DNA of 64,000 nucleotides from JASBTN01 sp965228805 (GCF_965228805.1 NZ_CBDDIE010000003.1:1178001-1242000); one strand, 5' to 3'; positions 17,031 through 26,576 are shown, counted from the stretch's first letter. Numbers and translations are program-made. The notes: generated by a model not told the origin, from the letters alone.

Positions 17031-19969
17031 GGGCCGACCTCCTGCGGTTCGGGCTCCTGGCTGTCATCCCATTCGCCGAACCGGGCAAGGTGATCATGGT
17101 CGCCGTCGAACCGCTGCTTGTGCACGGCACGGCGCGAGGTATAGCCCTGCGCGAGATCTTGATAGGCGCGGATCAGGGTCTCGAACTCCTCGGCCACGGC
17201 AGTGATTTCGTCCTGTTCCAGCGGAATAGAGACCAGTTTCGGCGTTGAACCCAGCCCGATATAGGCAACCTGCGAGACGATGCGCGGGCCAAGTTTGGCA
17301 AAGCCGCCCTGTTCGGCAATCACCGCCTCCAACAAGAGCTGCTTGTCGAAATGCTTCTGCATGTCGGCTGTGGGCGGGTTGCCGGTCTTGTAGTCATAGA
17401 TGACCAGCGTGCCGTCATTGGCCTCGTCGATCCGGTCGGCGTAACCGGTGAGGGTAAAGTTGACCGCGTCAAAGCGTTGTTTCGCCTGCACCTCGTTGGC
17501 GAGGTTGCGGGACCAATCGCGGCGCCCGGCCTCTTGCGCCAGGAACCAGTCGGCGACGCGGTCAAGTTTCGCCAGCCACAGCGCGCGGGTGGCGGGCCAG
17601 GGGGCCTCGTTTTCCAGCACCTCGGCGGCGATATTCATGAGAGTCTCGCGGTCAGCCTCGCCGGTGCGTTCATTGATGAAGCGCTCCAGCACCGCGTGCA
17701 GAACCGTGCCGCGCAGGGGGGCGTCGGGTGTCTGGTGCAGGGATTGCAGCGGCTTCAGACCAAGGATGCGTTCGGCGTAGATCGCATAGGGGTCGCGGAT
17801 CAGCTTGGCGATGCGCGTGACGCTGAGCTGGGTGGGGCGATGGGAAAGCGGTGGGCGCGGAGAGGGGCGTTTTTCGGGCGGAATAGAGACTGTTGGCGCC
17901 TCGATGGCTTGGGCGAGCGCCAGCCATTCGGCGCCGCGCGTGCGCATGTCTTCCAGCGCCTGTTTGCCCTCGGCGGACATGCCCGCCAGAAGGTTGGTCA
18001 GGCGGTTGATCCAGCGCGAGGGCACGGTTTCGCTTTCCGCATCGCGAATTGCGCGGGTCAGGATGACTTCGCTTGCGCCGATCGCCTGTTGGAAATCGTG
18101 GGCGGACAGGCCCACGCGCCGTTCAGGCAGCAACAGCCTTGCATCATGGCGCATCTTGCGGTTCATCCAGGGGTCGGCGGCGGGCAATTCCGGCCAGGTG
18201 CCGTCGTTCAGACCGGCCAGGATGACGAGGTCGGCGCCCTGCACGCGGGCTTCGAGGGTGCCCCAGATCATGATGTTCGGATGTGGCGTGATCGCGTCGC
18301 GCACCATGCCGGTGTTCAGCACGGCCTGGAACAGGTCGCGATAGTCCGACGGGGTGAAGTCACCCCCATGTTCCGCCTCGCGGTTCAGTTGGCTGACCAT
18401 GCGCTGGGCTTCACGGCCTGGCTGTTCCTCCCACAGGGCACCGGAGCCTTCGGTGTCGGGCCCGGCAGACAGCGCCTCGGCCAGGGCGAGGTGATGGGTG
18501 ATGTGATCGGTAAGGCTGCGCGTGGTGACGGTGTCGTGGCCGCAGAGCATTTGCCCCACCCAGGTGGCCCAGGCCGGACGGTCGTTCTTTTGCGCGGCCC
18601 AGTGGTTCAGGTCGGCGGGGGTCGGGAAGGGCAGGCCCTGGCGCAGAAGCTCCAGCTCCAGGTCGCGAGTGTGGCGCAGGTGATCGCCACGCGCGCCGCT
18701 GCCCCTGTTGGTCAGCGGGTGTTTCAGCAAGGTCAGCAGCGCAGGCGCGGTCAGGCGTTGGCCGAACAGATCCGCGACATGGCGCAGGAAACGGCCGGGC
18801 GCGGTCAGGGGCAGCGGGCGCCCGGCGCTGTCGTCCGGGGTAATGCCCCAGCGGTCCAGCGCAGCGGTGACCTGACGGGTCAAAGCCCGGTCCGGTGTGA
18901 TCAGCGCGGCGGTGCGCCCGTCCTCGGCGGCCTTGCGCAGGGCGGTGGCGATGGCGGAGGCCTCGGCGCGGGGCGAGGGGGCCTCGATCAGCGTCATGTT
19001 CTGCGTGGCGTCGGTCACGCCCCGGAAGGCGGGGCCTTCGACCTGCCATTGATCCGTGACCGGCGCGGGCCGCATGGCGAGGGACACCAGGCGATTGCGG
19101 GTGGGGCTGGGCGGCTGGATGTCGATCCAGGGGCGTATGTCATCGGGCCGTAGGTTCAACAGTCGCATCAGATGGGCGTAGCGGTATTGCGGATGGTCCT
19201 CGGCCGAGAGCGCGTCGTCGAGTTGATCCCAGGTGTTTTCGGGCAGGTTAGGGTCGAAACCAGGCAGGATCAGGGCGCCTTGGGGCAGTTTCGCGACGGC
19301 TTGCATGAAGAGGCCGGTGGCGCCGCGCGACCCGGTGGAACCCGCGACGATGACCGGGTGGCTGGGCGGGTTTTCTGTCCACCGTTTCGCCAGCCGCTCG
19401 ATCACCAGGCGCTGGCGGGCCTCGCCGTCCGGGGCCTCGCCGCTGTCCGGGCCGAAGAAGCGATCGACTGCCGAGATGAAGGTCAGGCTGCGTGCCCAGT
19501 GACCGGATTGGTCGGATACATCCAGCGCGCGAATCGCGTCAGGAGAAACGCCTTCGCCCTGCATCTCGTCCATCAGCTTGGCCAGGCTGTCGGCGAGGTC
19601 ATAGATCGCTGCGCGGGGGGCGAGGTCGGGTTGCGCGTCCAAAAGTCGAGTGATCCAACCCGCCAGTTCCAGCCGACGACGCAGGGGCGAAACGGCGGGT
19701 GGGATATCGGCAGCGGTGGGATCACGCGCGAGGTCGGTGACCAGGCGGATGCGGGGAAGAAGCCGGGCGGGGCCGTCATCGAACAGGGTTCGGATGCGGC
19801 GCTGCATCCGGGCGGTGTTGACGTAGAGTTCGACCCGGGCGAGGGCTTCGGGCGGTTGATCCTTGAAGCGCTCGATCAGGCCTTCGACAACCGCAGCGGG
19901 GAAATCGACGCCGGGGTCCTGGGCGAAGACGCGGGGTTTTTCGCTGGGCTCAAACACAGGTTCAGTCAT
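17027..19969 (-). CDS. addB: double-strand-break repair protein AddB
   Basis: 980 residues. An inactivated-helicase-like body is followed by a C-terminal PD-(D/E)xK nuclease domain with LVIYDYKTGNPPTADMQ and a downstream QLLLEAVIA helix, as in alphaproteobacterial AddB. ATG at 19969 overlaps the end of the murU-like gene by eight bases; a start at 20002 would extend it needlessly. AddAB processes DNA ends until it meets a recognition (Chi) sequence. Two copies of the oriented repeated motif occur at 17223 and 17880. Confidence 0.95.
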   Translation of the reverse strand: MTEPVFEPSEKPRVFAQDPGVDFPAAVVEGLIERFKDQPPEALARVELYVNTARMQRRIRTLFDDGPARLLPRIRLVTDLARDPTAADIPPAVSPLRRRLELAGWITRLLDAQPDLAPRAAIYDLADSLAKLMDEMQGEGVSPDAIRALDVSDQSGHWARSLTFISAVDRFFGPDSGEAPDGEARQRLVIERLAKRWTENPPSHPVIVAGSTGSRGATGLFMQAVAKLPQGALILPGFDPNLPENTWDQLDDALSAEDHPQYRYAHLMRLLNLRPDDIRPWIDIQPPSPTRNRLVSLAMRPAPVTDQWQVEGPAFRGVTDATQNMTLIEAPSPRAEASAIATALRKAAEDGRTAALITPDRALTRQVTAALDRWGITPDDSAGRPLPLTAPGRFLRHVADLFGQRLTAPALLTLLKHPLTNRGSGARGDHLRHTRDLELELLRQGLPFPTPADLNHWAAQKNDRPAWATWVGQMLCGHDTVTTRSLTDHITHHLALAEALSAGPDTEGSGALWEEQPGREAQRMVSQLNREAEHGGDFTPSDYRDLFQAVLNTGMVRDAITPHPNIMIWGTLEARVQGADLVILAGLNDGTWPELPAADPWMNRKMRHDARLLLPERRVGLSAHDFQQAIGASEVILTRAIRDAESETVPSRWINRLTNLLAGMSAEGKQALEDMRTRGAEWLALAQAIEAPTVSIPPEKRPSPRPPLSHRPTQLSVTRIAKLIRDPYAIYAERILGLKPLQSLHQTPDAPLRGTVLHAVLERFINERTGEADRETLMNIAAEVLENEAPWPATRALWLAKLDRVADWFLAQEAGRRDWSRNLANEVQAKQRFDAVNFTLTGYADRIDEANDGTLVIYDYKTGNPPTADMQKHFDKQLLLEAVIAEQGGFAKLGPRIVSQVAYIGLGSTPKLVSIPLEQDEITAVAEEFETLIRAYQDLAQGYTSRRAVHKQRFDGDHDHLARFGEWDDSQEPEPQEVGP
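17223..17233 (+). repeat. oriented motif copy 6 (GGAATAGAGAC)
   Basis: Inside addB, antisense; continues CAGTTTCGG. Confidence 0.6.
17880..17890 (+). repeat. oriented motif copy 7 (GGAATAGAGAC)
   Basis: Inside addB, antisense; continues TGTTGG. Confidence 0.6.
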
Positions 19970-20636
19970 TGGCGAGCATCGCCTCGGCAACCGCAATACC
20001 ATCGGGGCGGCCCACGTCGCACCAGGCGCCTGTATGGGCGATGCCGTAGAGGCGCCCGGCGTCCATCATGCGATCCCACAGGATATTCAGGGAAAACACG
20101 TCGTCTTCGACCTCATGCAGCAAATCGGTTTTTACAATCTGGGCGCCAGAGTAGATCAGGCCGGGGCCGCGGGAAAGGCGGCCCTGGGTGTCGGGCAGGA
20201 AATCGCCCTTGCCCGTGTGGCCCCGCGCGCTTTCGCGGGGAATGAGCATGAGGAGCGCGTCCATCCGGTCGGGGTCCCAAGCCTGCGCAAGAGCGGTTAG
20301 CGGATTCGCTCCGGTCCAGATGGCGTCGGAGTTCAGGGTAAAGACCGGCCCCTCGCCCAAGAGCGGCAGGGCGGCGCGCAAGCCCCCGCCGGTTTCGAGG
20401 ATCCTGGGCTCGTGGGACAGGGTCACGCCTTTCGGCGCCAGGTGCGCCTCCAACTGATCGGGTAGGTAATGCGTGTTGGCCACCACATGCAGCCCGTGGG
20501 TCAGATCCAGCGCATGGTCGATCAGGGGGCGGTCGGCAACATGCAGCAGGGGTTTCGGCGTGGCGGCGGTCAGGGCCCCCATGCGTGTGCCGAACCCGGC
20601 GGCGAAAAGCATTACAGCGTCGGGATGGTGCCGCAT
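19962..20636 (-). CDS. murU: NTP transferase, probable MurNAc-1-phosphate uridylyltransferase
   Basis: 224 residues with the nucleotidyltransferase signature LFAAGFGTRMG, TPKPLLHVADRPLIDHAL, and LNSDAIW for metal and sugar phosphate binding. Directly downstream of an AmgK-like kinase, the pair matches the AmgK-MurU route that converts MurNAc to UDP-MurNAc, bypassing de novo synthesis. ATG at 20636 has a GAGGG site and overlaps the kinase by 25 bases; ATG at 20612 forms a TAATG junction and is the alternative. Symbol inferred from pairing. Confidence 0.82.
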   Translation of the reverse strand: MRHHPDAVMLFAAGFGTRMGALTAATPKPLLHVADRPLIDHALDLTHGLHVVANTHYLPDQLEAHLAPKGVTLSHEPRILETGGGLRAALPLLGEGPVFTLNSDAIWTGANPLTALAQAWDPDRMDALLMLIPRESARGHTGKGDFLPDTQGRLSRGPGLIYSGAQIVKTDLLHEVEDDVFSLNILWDRMMDAGRLYGIAHTGAWCDVGRPDGIAVAEAMLAND

Positions 20637-21610
20637 TTGTCCCTCAGGATTTGCAGGTTGTCGGGGGTGGGTTCGGGCAGGTGGCAACATTCGCGCAACC
20701 GGGCGAGGCGCGGGTGTTCCAAGTCGCGCTGCAACAGACCCCAGACCCGTGGGATCAAGTCGATGTAGTGGGGCTTGCCGAAATGCAGCGAGAGCCGCGC
20801 GAAGATGCCGAGGATGCGCAGATTGCGCTGGGCGGCGCAGGTGGCGGCGGCCAGACGGAAGGTCTCGGCGTGCTGGCCGGTGCGAGTGGCATAGTGGGCG
20901 ATCAATCGGTCTGCCAGGGCCGGGTCCACGTCGCGGCGCGCGTCTTCGGTCAGCGAAATGAGGTCATAGGCACGCGGGCCCGCCAGCGCGTCCTGGAAGT
21001 CGATCAGCCCGACGCGGGCGGTGCCGTCGCGATCCGGCAGCCAGAACAGGTTTTCGGCGTGGTAGTCGCGCAGGATCAGGACCGGGTCGGAGGCGGTCTC
21101 GGCCAGCAGGGTGCCCAATTCGGCCTGGGCCGCTTCCTGCCCGGCGGTGCTGCCGGTGATGCCTTTCGCATACCAGTCCCAGGCGGGAGCGATGGCCTCG
21201 GTCATGGTGGCCGGGCCGAAATCCGGTGCCCAGGCGGGGGCGGGGTGGCTGTGCAGGGCGATCAGCACCTCGACCGCCTCGACATACAGCGCCTCTTCGC
21301 AGGAGGGGGCGGCCTCCACCAGGCGGGCGTAGAGCGCATCGCCGAAATCTTCGAGCAGGAGCAATCCGTTGGTGGTGTCTTCGGCAAGGATCTCCGGCGC
21401 GGACAGGTCGAGGCCGGACAGGTGGCGGGCAACGCGGGTGAACGGGCGGATATCGCCGCCGGGAGCGTCCATCAGCACGGCAATGTCAGCGCCCCGGGTC
21501 AGGCGTTCATAACAGCGGGCGGAGGCGTCGCCGGCCAGCGGCGCGCGTTTGGCGTTGCCCCACCCGGCGCGTGTCAGGAAGTCGGTGATCAGTGCGACGC
21601 GGTCAGCCAT
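20612..21610 (-). CDS. amgK: aminoglycoside-phosphotransferase-fold kinase, probable MurNAc/GlcNAc anomeric kinase
   Basis: 332 residues with the APH/choline-kinase fold. The nucleotide region is LAGDASARCYERL, the catalytic loop is LILRDYHAENLFW, and the metal-binding motif is LIDFQDALAGPRAYDL. AmgK phosphorylates MurNAc at C1 in wall recycling. Its start overlaps the tsaE stop by eight bases and its end overlaps the MurU-like gene, the same arrangement as in other alphaproteobacteria. Substrate is inferred from context and family. Confidence 0.85.
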   Translation of the reverse strand: MADRVALITDFLTRAGWGNAKRAPLAGDASARCYERLTRGADIAVLMDAPGGDIRPFTRVARHLSGLDLSAPEILAEDTTNGLLLLEDFGDALYARLVEAAPSCEEALYVEAVEVLIALHSHPAPAWAPDFGPATMTEAIAPAWDWYAKGITGSTAGQEAAQAELGTLLAETASDPVLILRDYHAENLFWLPDRDGTARVGLIDFQDALAGPRAYDLISLTEDARRDVDPALADRLIAHYATRTGQHAETFRLAAATCAAQRNLRILGIFARLSLHFGKPHYIDLIPRVWGLLQRDLEHPRLARLRECCHLPEPTPDNLQILRDKCGTIPTL

Positions 21611-22076
21611 TCAGCGCGGCCTCCAACCGGGTGATCCAGGCGGCGGGGCCGGTGGCGATCAGGATGCGCTCGCCGAGTGTGTCGGTGGTCGACAGGGCCA
21701 GCGAAACGGCATTTTCGGGGGTCAGGTCGCCCAACCGGTCGGGCCATTCGACCAGGCAGATTGCGTCGGAAAAGGCGTCGATCAGGCCCAGTTCCTCAAC
21801 CTCGTCGGGATGGGTCAGGCGGTAGAGGTCGGCGTGCCAGACCTCTCCCACCCCATCGTCATAGGTCTGGACCAGGGTAAAGGTGGGGGAAGGCACGTCC
21901 TCGACCAAGTCGGCGGCGGCCAGGCGGGTTTGGATCAGGCTGCGGGCGAAATGAGTCTTGCCGGCGCCGATGCCCCCGGACAGAAGCAGCACGTCGCCCG
22001 GCCCCAGGGTGGGGGCGAGGGCGGCGGCAAAACGGGTGGTGTCCTCGGGGGAGGTAAATCGGTGGGTCAGGTCCAT
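21603..22076 (-). CDS. tsaE: tRNA threonylcarbamoyladenosine biosynthesis ATPase TsaE
   Basis: 157 residues with a P-loop SGGIGAGKTHFAR (K40), a switch region VPSPTFTLVQTY and LYRLTHPDE..ELG, all diagnostic of TsaE. It supports the TsaB-TsaD complex that installs t6A at position 37 of ANN-decoding tRNAs. TsaD is encoded 16 kb away in this window; no tsaB or tsaC is seen. Translationally coupled to amgK. Confidence 0.95.
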   Translation of the reverse strand: MDLTHRFTSPEDTTRFAAALAPTLGPGDVLLLSGGIGAGKTHFARSLIQTRLAAADLVEDVPSPTFTLVQTYDDGVGEVWHADLYRLTHPDEVEELGLIDAFSDAICLVEWPDRLGDLTPENAVSLALSTTDTLGERILIATGPAAWITRLEAALNG

Positions 22077-22136
22077 GCGGGGAGTTTTAACGCCCCGCGC
22101 CCGGCCCGCAAGCGCGGACTGGCGGATTGCCCTCGA

Positions 22137-23714
22137 TCACCCCTGCGCGGCGATCATCGGGCGCAATTCCTCGGGCTTGGCTTCGGCGATGCGGAAGGCG
22201 GCCAAGGTGGCGCCGCGGGCCATCGGCGCAAAGCGGCAATCGACCACGCGCCCGTCCTTAAGGGTGACCGAGGCGGTCCATTCCTCGCGATCGCCCGGGC
22301 TGACGACAAAACGGCGCAGCTTGTCCCAGACCGGTGTCGGCATCGACAGGCGCTGCCAGTTGATCGAGGCTTCGGTAATGGTCATGTCCTCGAAGCTGGT
22401 CGAGGGGTCATTGCCCCATATCTCGGCATAGGCGTTGTTTGACATGGCCAGCACACCGGAGCCAGGGCGGAAGACGGCCACCGCTTCATCCAGGCAATCC
22501 AGCGCGGATTGGCCCATTTCGAGCTCGCTGCGGAAGCGGCGGGTGAGCGAGATCTCGGCAGTAATATCCTCGAACAGGAAGGCGACTGCGCCGTCGGGAT
22601 GGGGGCGGCCGGTGACGCGGTAGGTCTGGCCGGTGGGCAGGGCCCAGGTTTCTTCGTAAGTGCCATCGACGGCCTGGGCCTCCAGCTCGGACATTTGCTG
22701 GCGCCAGGATTTGTAATCCTTGGGCTCGGGCATCATGCGCTTTTCGCGCAGGCTGTCGAGGAAGGCGAAGAGTGAGGGTTTGGCGACCAGGAAGGTGATC
22801 GGCAGGGCGGTCAGGTCGGTCAGGGCCGGGTTGAACAGGGCCAGCTTGCGGTCGCGGTCGAAGATCGCGAGGCCGATCGGCAGGTGAGCGAAGGTCTTGG
22901 TGAGCGTCGTAACGAATTCCGACAGCGAAGTTTCGGCGCGCACGACCTTGTCGGCGGGGGCGGCGGTGAACAGGGTTTCCTCGCCCAGCTGTTCCTGGTG
23001 GATATCGAACCAGTGGCGGGTGTCATCGCCCGGCAGGCTCAGCGCCACGCGGCGCGGCTCGTCCGCATTGCGATCTTCGACCGCAGCCAGGCGCGGGCGG
23101 TCGAAGATGGCGCGTGGCGGCCAGGGCGGGGTGTCGTCCGAGGGTTCCATCGCCTCCGCCATGTCCAGGTAGGCACGGTTGGCCCAGGTGATCAGCCCAT
23201 CCTCGCTTTCGCGCCAGACCATGTAGGGTACGTGTTCGGCGGTGGCGCGCAAGGTATCGAGCTCATGGCGCATGGCGGTCAGCGCGTGGCGGTCCAGTTC
23301 GACCTGGCCTTCGGCGGTTTCGGCATCGACCAGGGTGATCCGGGCCACGCCATGATGCCATTCGGCGTCAATGCGGCTGGTGCCATCGGCGGAGGGCAAG
23401 CTCATCTCGCCCATGTCGGCCAGATCGCGGATCCAGTCGCGCAGGCCGGGGAAACGCGGTTGCAGAAGGCCGGACAGATGCGCCCATTCTGTGCCGGTGC
23501 GGTGACCGGAGGACAAAAGCGCTTCGCCTTCGCGGCTGGCATCGACCAGGTGTTCCCCTTCAAACAGGAATACCACGGCGCTTTCTTCGGCCTGTTTATA
23601 GGAGAGCAGGCTGTGCCGCCTGCCCCGCGCCAGAAGGGCGAAGGACAAAAGCACCGCAAGGGCGATCACGAAGGAAGTGGCGACCAGCGCCAGGGCCATG
23701 AGTGAGTTTGACAT
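22137..23714 (-). CDS. membrane-anchored multi-PAS protein without a visible kinase domain
   Basis: 525 residues. One N-terminal transmembrane helix (about residues 6-29) is followed by at least two PAS-like modules, for example EHVPYMVWRESEDGLITWAN near 160 and LGQ/DCLDEAVAVFRPGSGVL near 410. I find no H-box or ATP-binding N/G boxes, and the protein ends after a PAS-type beta strand, so it cannot be a complete histidine kinase. It lies 98 bases downstream of regB and 60 upstream of tsaE on the same strand. It may sense or scaffold for a kinase in trans. Confidence 0.72.
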   Translation of the reverse strand: MSNSLMALALVATSFVIALAVLLSFALLARGRRHSLLSYKQAEESAVVFLFEGEHLVDASREGEALLSSGHRTGTEWAHLSGLLQPRFPGLRDWIRDLADMGEMSLPSADGTSRIDAEWHHGVARITLVDAETAEGQVELDRHALTAMRHELDTLRATAEHVPYMVWRESEDGLITWANRAYLDMAEAMEPSDDTPPWPPRAIFDRPRLAAVEDRNADEPRRVALSLPGDDTRHWFDIHQEQLGEETLFTAAPADKVVRAETSLSEFVTTLTKTFAHLPIGLAIFDRDRKLALFNPALTDLTALPITFLVAKPSLFAFLDSLREKRMMPEPKDYKSWRQQMSELEAQAVDGTYEETWALPTGQTYRVTGRPHPDGAVAFLFEDITAEISLTRRFRSELEMGQSALDCLDEAVAVFRPGSGVLAMSNNAYAEIWGNDPSTSFEDMTITEASINWQRLSMPTPVWDKLRRFVVSPGDREEWTASVTLKDGRVVDCRFAPMARGATLAAFRIAEAKPEELRPMIAAQG

Positions 23715-23812
23715 CTCGGCTGTCCCCGAAGAATCAAGGTTTCTGCGGAGTTAACCTTAAGGGTAGGAAGGTTAACGAGGCTTTAACACTCGTGGATAAC
23801 CTTGTGGACAGC

Positions 23813-25195
23813 TCAAGCCTGGAACCGGGTGTTTTCCCCAAGGGCCGTACTTTTCTCTTTTACTTCAATACCTTCCGCACCACGCTTCCAGGTAACCTCG
23901 GCGATGGCGCCGGCCTTCTGACCGGGGCGGGTGCGGCCGGTATAGGGCTCGGCCCCATTGGCAAAGCTGAGTTCCGCGCCAGTGCGTTCCAGCAAGGTCT
24001 TGGCGATGAACATGCCCAGCCCCATGCCCTCGTATCCCGGTCGTTCGCCATTGTCCGAGGGCATTTTGCGGCGCCTCAGGAAGGGGTCGCCGATGCGCCC
24101 GATCAGATGCGGTGCAAAGCCGCGCCCGTCGTCGATGATGCGCACGGTGATGGCGCGGTCGGTCCAGGTGGCCTCGACCCAGACCGAGGTGGCGGCGAAA
24201 TCGACCGCGTTCTGGATCATGTTGCGCAGCCCGTGGATGATCTCGGGCCGACGCAGGATGACGGGCTGGTCGAGCGGGTCGGATATTTCGACCAAGATCT
24301 CCGTGCCGCGACCCAGGTGAGGCTCGGCGGCCTCGTCCAACACGGCGCCCAGCGGGGCTTGGCGCAGGTGCAGGTCGTCCTTGCCCGCCCGGCCCATGGA
24401 TTGCAGGATGTCGCGGCAGCGGTCCGCCTGTTCGCTGATCAGCTGGGCGTCCTCGCGCAGCTCGCCTTCCAGCTCTTCGGCCAGTTCGCCGCCCACCAGC
24501 TTGATCGTCGCCAGCGGCGTGCCCAGCTCATGCGCGTAAGCCGCGACCACACCGCCCAGATCGGTCAGTTTCTGTTCGCGGGCCAGGGCCATCTGCGTGG
24601 CCAGCAGCGCCTGGGACATCGACTGCATCTCGGTCGAGACGCGGCGGGTATAAAGCGCAACGAAACCCACGGCGATGACGATGGCCACCCAGTAGCCCAG
24701 CACGAAGACATCCGGCACGCGCAGGGCCACGCCCAGCGTGTTGCGCAGGGGGATGTGGGTGATGCCGACGAAGCTGGTCAGGGTCACGGTCACCGCACCA
24801 ACCAAAACGGTTGCGCGGGTGGACAGGGCCATGGCAGCCACGGTGACCGGCACCACCAGCAGCATGGCAAACGGGTTGTGCAACCCGCCGGTCAGATAGA
24901 GCAGAAGCGTCAGCTGCCCCAGGTCGAAGAGAAGCATCATCATCGCCTGGATCTCGTTCAGCCGGGTGCCCTGTGGGTAGACGACGATGGAAATCAGATT
25001 GGCGATGATCGACAACCCGATGACGAAGGCAATCAGGCCCAGGTGAGTGTCGAGAGAAAAGGCATATTGCGCCACGGTAATGGCGATCACCTGCCCGGCC
25101 ACGGCGACCCAGCGTAGGGTGACAAGTGTGTTCAGGCGTAGCCAGCGGGTGCTCGGTTCTTCCTGGAACAGATCGCGGGGGGTCAGGTCGGCCAT
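23813..25195 (-). CDS. regB: redox sensor histidine kinase RegB/PrrB
   Basis: 460 residues. About six N-terminal membrane helices contain the quinone-binding heptapeptide GGLHNPF (103-109). The H-box is AYAHELGTPLATI (phospho-His H222), and the redox-active cysteine is in ADRCRDILQS (C260). Distal N and G boxes are MIQNAVDF, DDGRGF and GMGLGMF. Under low oxygen it phosphorylates RegA to control photosynthesis, respiration, and carbon and nitrogen fixation genes in relatives. Divergent from senC-regA across about 105 bases, the classical layout. Confidence 0.97.
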   Translation of the reverse strand: MADLTPRDLFQEEPSTRWLRLNTLVTLRWVAVAGQVIAITVAQYAFSLDTHLGLIAFVIGLSIIANLISIVVYPQGTRLNEIQAMMMLLFDLGQLTLLLYLTGGLHNPFAMLLVVPVTVAAMALSTRATVLVGAVTVTLTSFVGITHIPLRNTLGVALRVPDVFVLGYWVAIVIAVGFVALYTRRVSTEMQSMSQALLATQMALAREQKLTDLGGVVAAYAHELGTPLATIKLVGGELAEELEGELREDAQLISEQADRCRDILQSMGRAGKDDLHLRQAPLGAVLDEAAEPHLGRGTEILVEISDPLDQPVILRRPEIIHGLRNMIQNAVDFAATSVWVEATWTDRAITVRIIDDGRGFAPHLIGRIGDPFLRRRKMPSDNGERPGYEGMGLGMFIAKTLLERTGAELSFANGAEPYTGRTRPGQKAGAIAEVTWKRGAEGIEVKEKSTALGENTRFQA

Positions 25196-25300
25196 TGGGA
25201 AGTGGTCCTTGGCAAGAAATCGTGATGCGTCATCCTGTTCCCTTGTTAGTCGCGCCAGTGTATCGGATCAATCGGATAGGATTTATTGCCGGAGGACCTC

Positions 25301-25927
25301 ATGGCTCGCAGTATCGCAATCGTCTCGACCGTGGCCGTGGCTGCCCTGTTGGGCGCGACCTGGTTCGTAACGCGTGGCGGGGCCGAGGACCAGTTCGCCC
25401 AGTGCCGCGCCTCGTCGGTTGGCACCGGTGTCGCCTCGATCGGTGGCCCGTTCGAAGGGGTGGACGAGACCGGGCGCCAGGTGACGGACGCGGATATCAT
25501 CACCAAACCGACGATCCTCTACTTCGGCTATACCTTCTGCCCCGATGTCTGCCCGATGGACAACCTGCGCAATGCCGAGGCGGTGGATCTGTTGCTGGAG
25601 CGTGGCTATGACGTGCAGCCGGTGTTCTATTCGGTGGACCCGGAACGCGACACGCCCGAGCGCCTGGCAGATTTCACCGATTTCATGCATCCCGACCTGA
25701 TCGGGGTTACCGGCACGCCGGAGCAGGTCAAGGCAGCCAGCCAAGCTTACAAGACCTATTACCGCAAGCAGGAAGAGTCGGACGACGAGTTTTATCTCGT
25801 CGATCATTCGACCTTCTCCTATTTCGTGCTGCCGGAACATGGGTTCATGGAGTTCTTCAAGCGCGGTGATACGCCGGAAGAGATGGCGGATCGGGTTGGA
25901 TGTTTCCTTGACGCGGCAAAACAGTGA
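25301..25927 (+). CDS. senC: SenC/PrrC (SCO1 family) copper protein
   Basis: 208 residues anchored by an N-terminal helix. The copper site is FCPDVCPMDN (CxxxC) with the distal His in VDHSTFSYFVL. SCO proteins deliver copper to the CuA site of cytochrome oxidase, and SenC/PrrC also affects RegB signalling. GGAGG five bases before the ATG at 25301 fixes the start. Followed by regA 94 bases on. Confidence 0.95.
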   Translation: MARSIAIVSTVAVAALLGATWFVTRGGAEDQFAQCRASSVGTGVASIGGPFEGVDETGRQVTDADIITKPTILYFGYTFCPDVCPMDNLRNAEAVDLLLERGYDVQPVFYSVDPERDTPERLADFTDFMHPDLIGVTGTPEQVKAASQAYKTYYRKQEESDDEFYLVDHSTFSYFVLPEHGFMEFFKRGDTPEEMADRVGCFLDAAKQ

Positions 25928-26021
25928 CACATGCGCCACAGGCAACGCCGGTATAAATTGACCCTTCAGTCTCAAAAGCATAAGACAAAGTGAATATGCG
26001 AACAGGATCTGGGGGGAGTCC

Positions 26022-26576
26022 ATGACGGACCGCGAGATGCAGGATATCGGCGAAGACAAAACGCTCCTGTTGGTGGATGATGACGAGCCGTTTCTGCGCC
26101 GTCTCGCCCGCGCGATGGAGAAGCGTGGTTTCGAGGTGGAAACCGCAGGATCGGTCGCAGGGGGCAAGGCAATCGCCACGGCGCGCCCACCCGCCTTTGC
26201 CGTGGTCGATCTGCGGTTGGAGGACGGCACCGGGCTCGACGTGGTCGAGGTGCTGCGCGAGAAACGGCCCGATTGCCGGATTGTGGTGCTGACCGGCTAT
26301 GGTGCGATTGCCACTGCGGTGGCTGCGGTGAAGGCCGGGGCGACCGACTATCTGTCCAAGCCTGCCGACGCCAATGACATCACCAATGCGCTGCTGGCGA
26401 AGGGTGACGAGCTGCCGCCGCCGCCGGAAAACCCGATGTCCGCCGACCGCGTGCGTTGGGAGCATATCCAGCGGGTCTATGAGCTGTGTGATCGCAACGT
26501 GTCGGAAACCGCGCGACGCCTGAACATGCACCGCCGCACGTTGCAGCGCATCCTGGCGAAACGGTCGCCGAAGTGA
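26022..26576 (+). CDS. regA: global redox response regulator RegA/PrrA
   Basis: 184 residues: receiver with acidic pocket VDDDEP and phospho-acceptor D63 (VVDLRLEDG), a proline-rich linker LPPPPENP, and a C-terminal Fis-type helix-turn-helix (NVSETARRLNMHRRTLQRI). The output half is nearly invariant across Rhodobacterales in my memory of the family. It binds DNA to control aerobic/anaerobic gene sets. Its stop overlaps the GTG start of the next gene. The usual downstream hvrA is not present. Confidence 0.97.
   Translation: MTDREMQDIGEDKTLLLVDDDEPFLRRLARAMEKRGFEVETAGSVAGGKAIATARPPAFAVVDLRLEDGTGLDVVEVLREKRPDCRIVVLTGYGAIATAVAAVKAGATDYLSKPADANDITNALLAKGDELPPPPENPMSADRVRWEHIQRVYELCDRNVSETARRLNMHRRTLQRILAKRSPK

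Noticed and set aside
17351..19153. 600-codon open frame antisense to addB
   Set aside because: Long frames opposite high-G+C genes are expected. AddB has clear motifs in its own frame, and this one has none.
24894..24903. Other TAGAG-containing sites (for example 2312, 3143, 24894, 37569)
   Set aside because: They lack the GRAW...MC context of the repeated motif and fit ordinary codon pairs.
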